The position numbers and the translations under genes are program-made. From NCBI GenBank assembly GCA_030849805.1, contig JASANZ010001956.1, forward strand, positions 1 to 27,141: DNA of 27,141 bases. Direction: 5' to 3'. Below are positions 26,803-27,141 of this stretch, one piece after another (the first letter of the stretch is position 1; each line of letters begins with the position of its first letter). The stretch comes from Sergeia podlipaevii (taxonomy: Eukaryota; Euglenozoa; Kinetoplastea; Trypanosomatida; Trypanosomatidae). The notes beneath the pieces were generated by a model. The model worked only from the letters and a program-made list of their open reading frames with translations, was not told where the DNA came from and made no database searches.

Positions 26803-27141
26803 TCATCTAATAAACTGACACATAAAAAGGGCCATCGCAATCACAAGCACAGAAACGGCGGCAAAAAATTTATACTTGAAAATTTGGCTTTGGGTAGTGG
26901 CCCTCTTCTCCTGCACAGCAGATGAGATGATGGCACTATGAGCACTAACAGTTACGCCGGCAGCAACGACGGATAAAGAAGAAGAAGTGGAAGAGGAAGA
27001 CGGAGCGCACATCTCCTTTGACCCTTCGCTTTCTTCAGCACATGCTGGCAGTTGCTCAAAACGCTCAGATGCCGGGTCTGCCACCTTCCCAGCTTCCTTC
27101 CGCGAGCTTGCTCCTCCAAAAGCCTTCTCCTTCTCCTCGGT
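26803..27141 (-). CDS. C-terminal part of a tail-anchored membrane protein (partial)
   Basis: The frame is open to the window edge, so only the last 112 residues are visible and the true start lies outside. The visible part begins TEEKEKAFGG and is rich in Glu, Ser and Ala, with a Ser run near the middle (CAPSSSSTSSSL). It ends in KYKFFAAVSVLVIAMALF and MCQFIR. This is one hydrophobic helix with basic residues just before it and only a few residues after it, the form of a tail anchor. Such proteins are inserted after translation into the ER or mitochondrial outer membrane. The cytosolic domain that would name the family is missing. SNARE, VAP-like and cytochrome b5-like proteins share this ending, but none is indicated by the visible sequence. 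No ATG lies in the visible frame near its left part, which also argues that the gene continues. Confidence 0.65.
   Translation of the reverse strand, partial: TEEKEKAFGGASSRKEAGKVADPASERFEQLPACAEESEGSKEMCAPSSSSTSSSLSVVAAGVTVSAHSAIISSAVQEKRATTQSQIFKYKFFAAVSVLVIAMALFMCQFIR

Overview
This is nuclear DNA of a trypanosomatid (Kinetoplastea); I cannot fix the genus. Every supported gene is intron-free and on the minus strand, as in one directional gene cluster. Coding regions look GC-richer than the AT-rich spacers. Long polypyrimidine tracts followed by AG lie just 5' of most start codons, as expected for spliced-leader trans-splicing. The gene families (tuzin, amastin) are trypanosomatid-specific. 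Transcription runs from high to low coordinates.

In transcription order, the window opens with the C-terminal part of a tail-anchored protein (26803-27141, cut by the edge). A small single-span, probably mitochondrial membrane protein follows (25937-26281). Next come a doubtful 67-residue ORF (25174-25377) and a coiled-coil protein with a beta-rich C-terminal domain that I read as C1q/TNF-like (22958-24796). Then there is a divergent small Tim-like chaperone that keeps only the inner cysteine pair (22184-22507), and a Wee1-like kinase (18634-21318). A 935-residue protein follows with a degenerate persulfide-dioxygenase-type metallo-beta-lactamase domain and two rhodanese domains (15039-17846).

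The remaining half is a tandem array of four divergent tuzin genes: D at 11975-13933, C at 9245-11113, B at 5999-7861 and A at 2689-4746. Beyond A lies a decayed amastin gene (1278-1850) that carries the amastin signature but is broken by frame changes and stops. Tuzins are known mainly as unexplained neighbours of amastin genes, so this looks like an expanded tuzin array that has lost its amastin partner. All four tuzins begin with basic, mitochondrial-presequence-like N-termini. They then share an SH3/Tudor-like beta segment, one membrane span and a P-loop NTPase domain whose usual Walker B acidic pair is not evident.

The spacers hold compound microsatellites, a perfect 22-bp GT/AC hairpin and splice-acceptor-like tracts. 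I see no tRNA, rRNA, CRISPR, transposase or plus-strand gene that I can support. Family assignments come from motif recognition by eye, without database searches.
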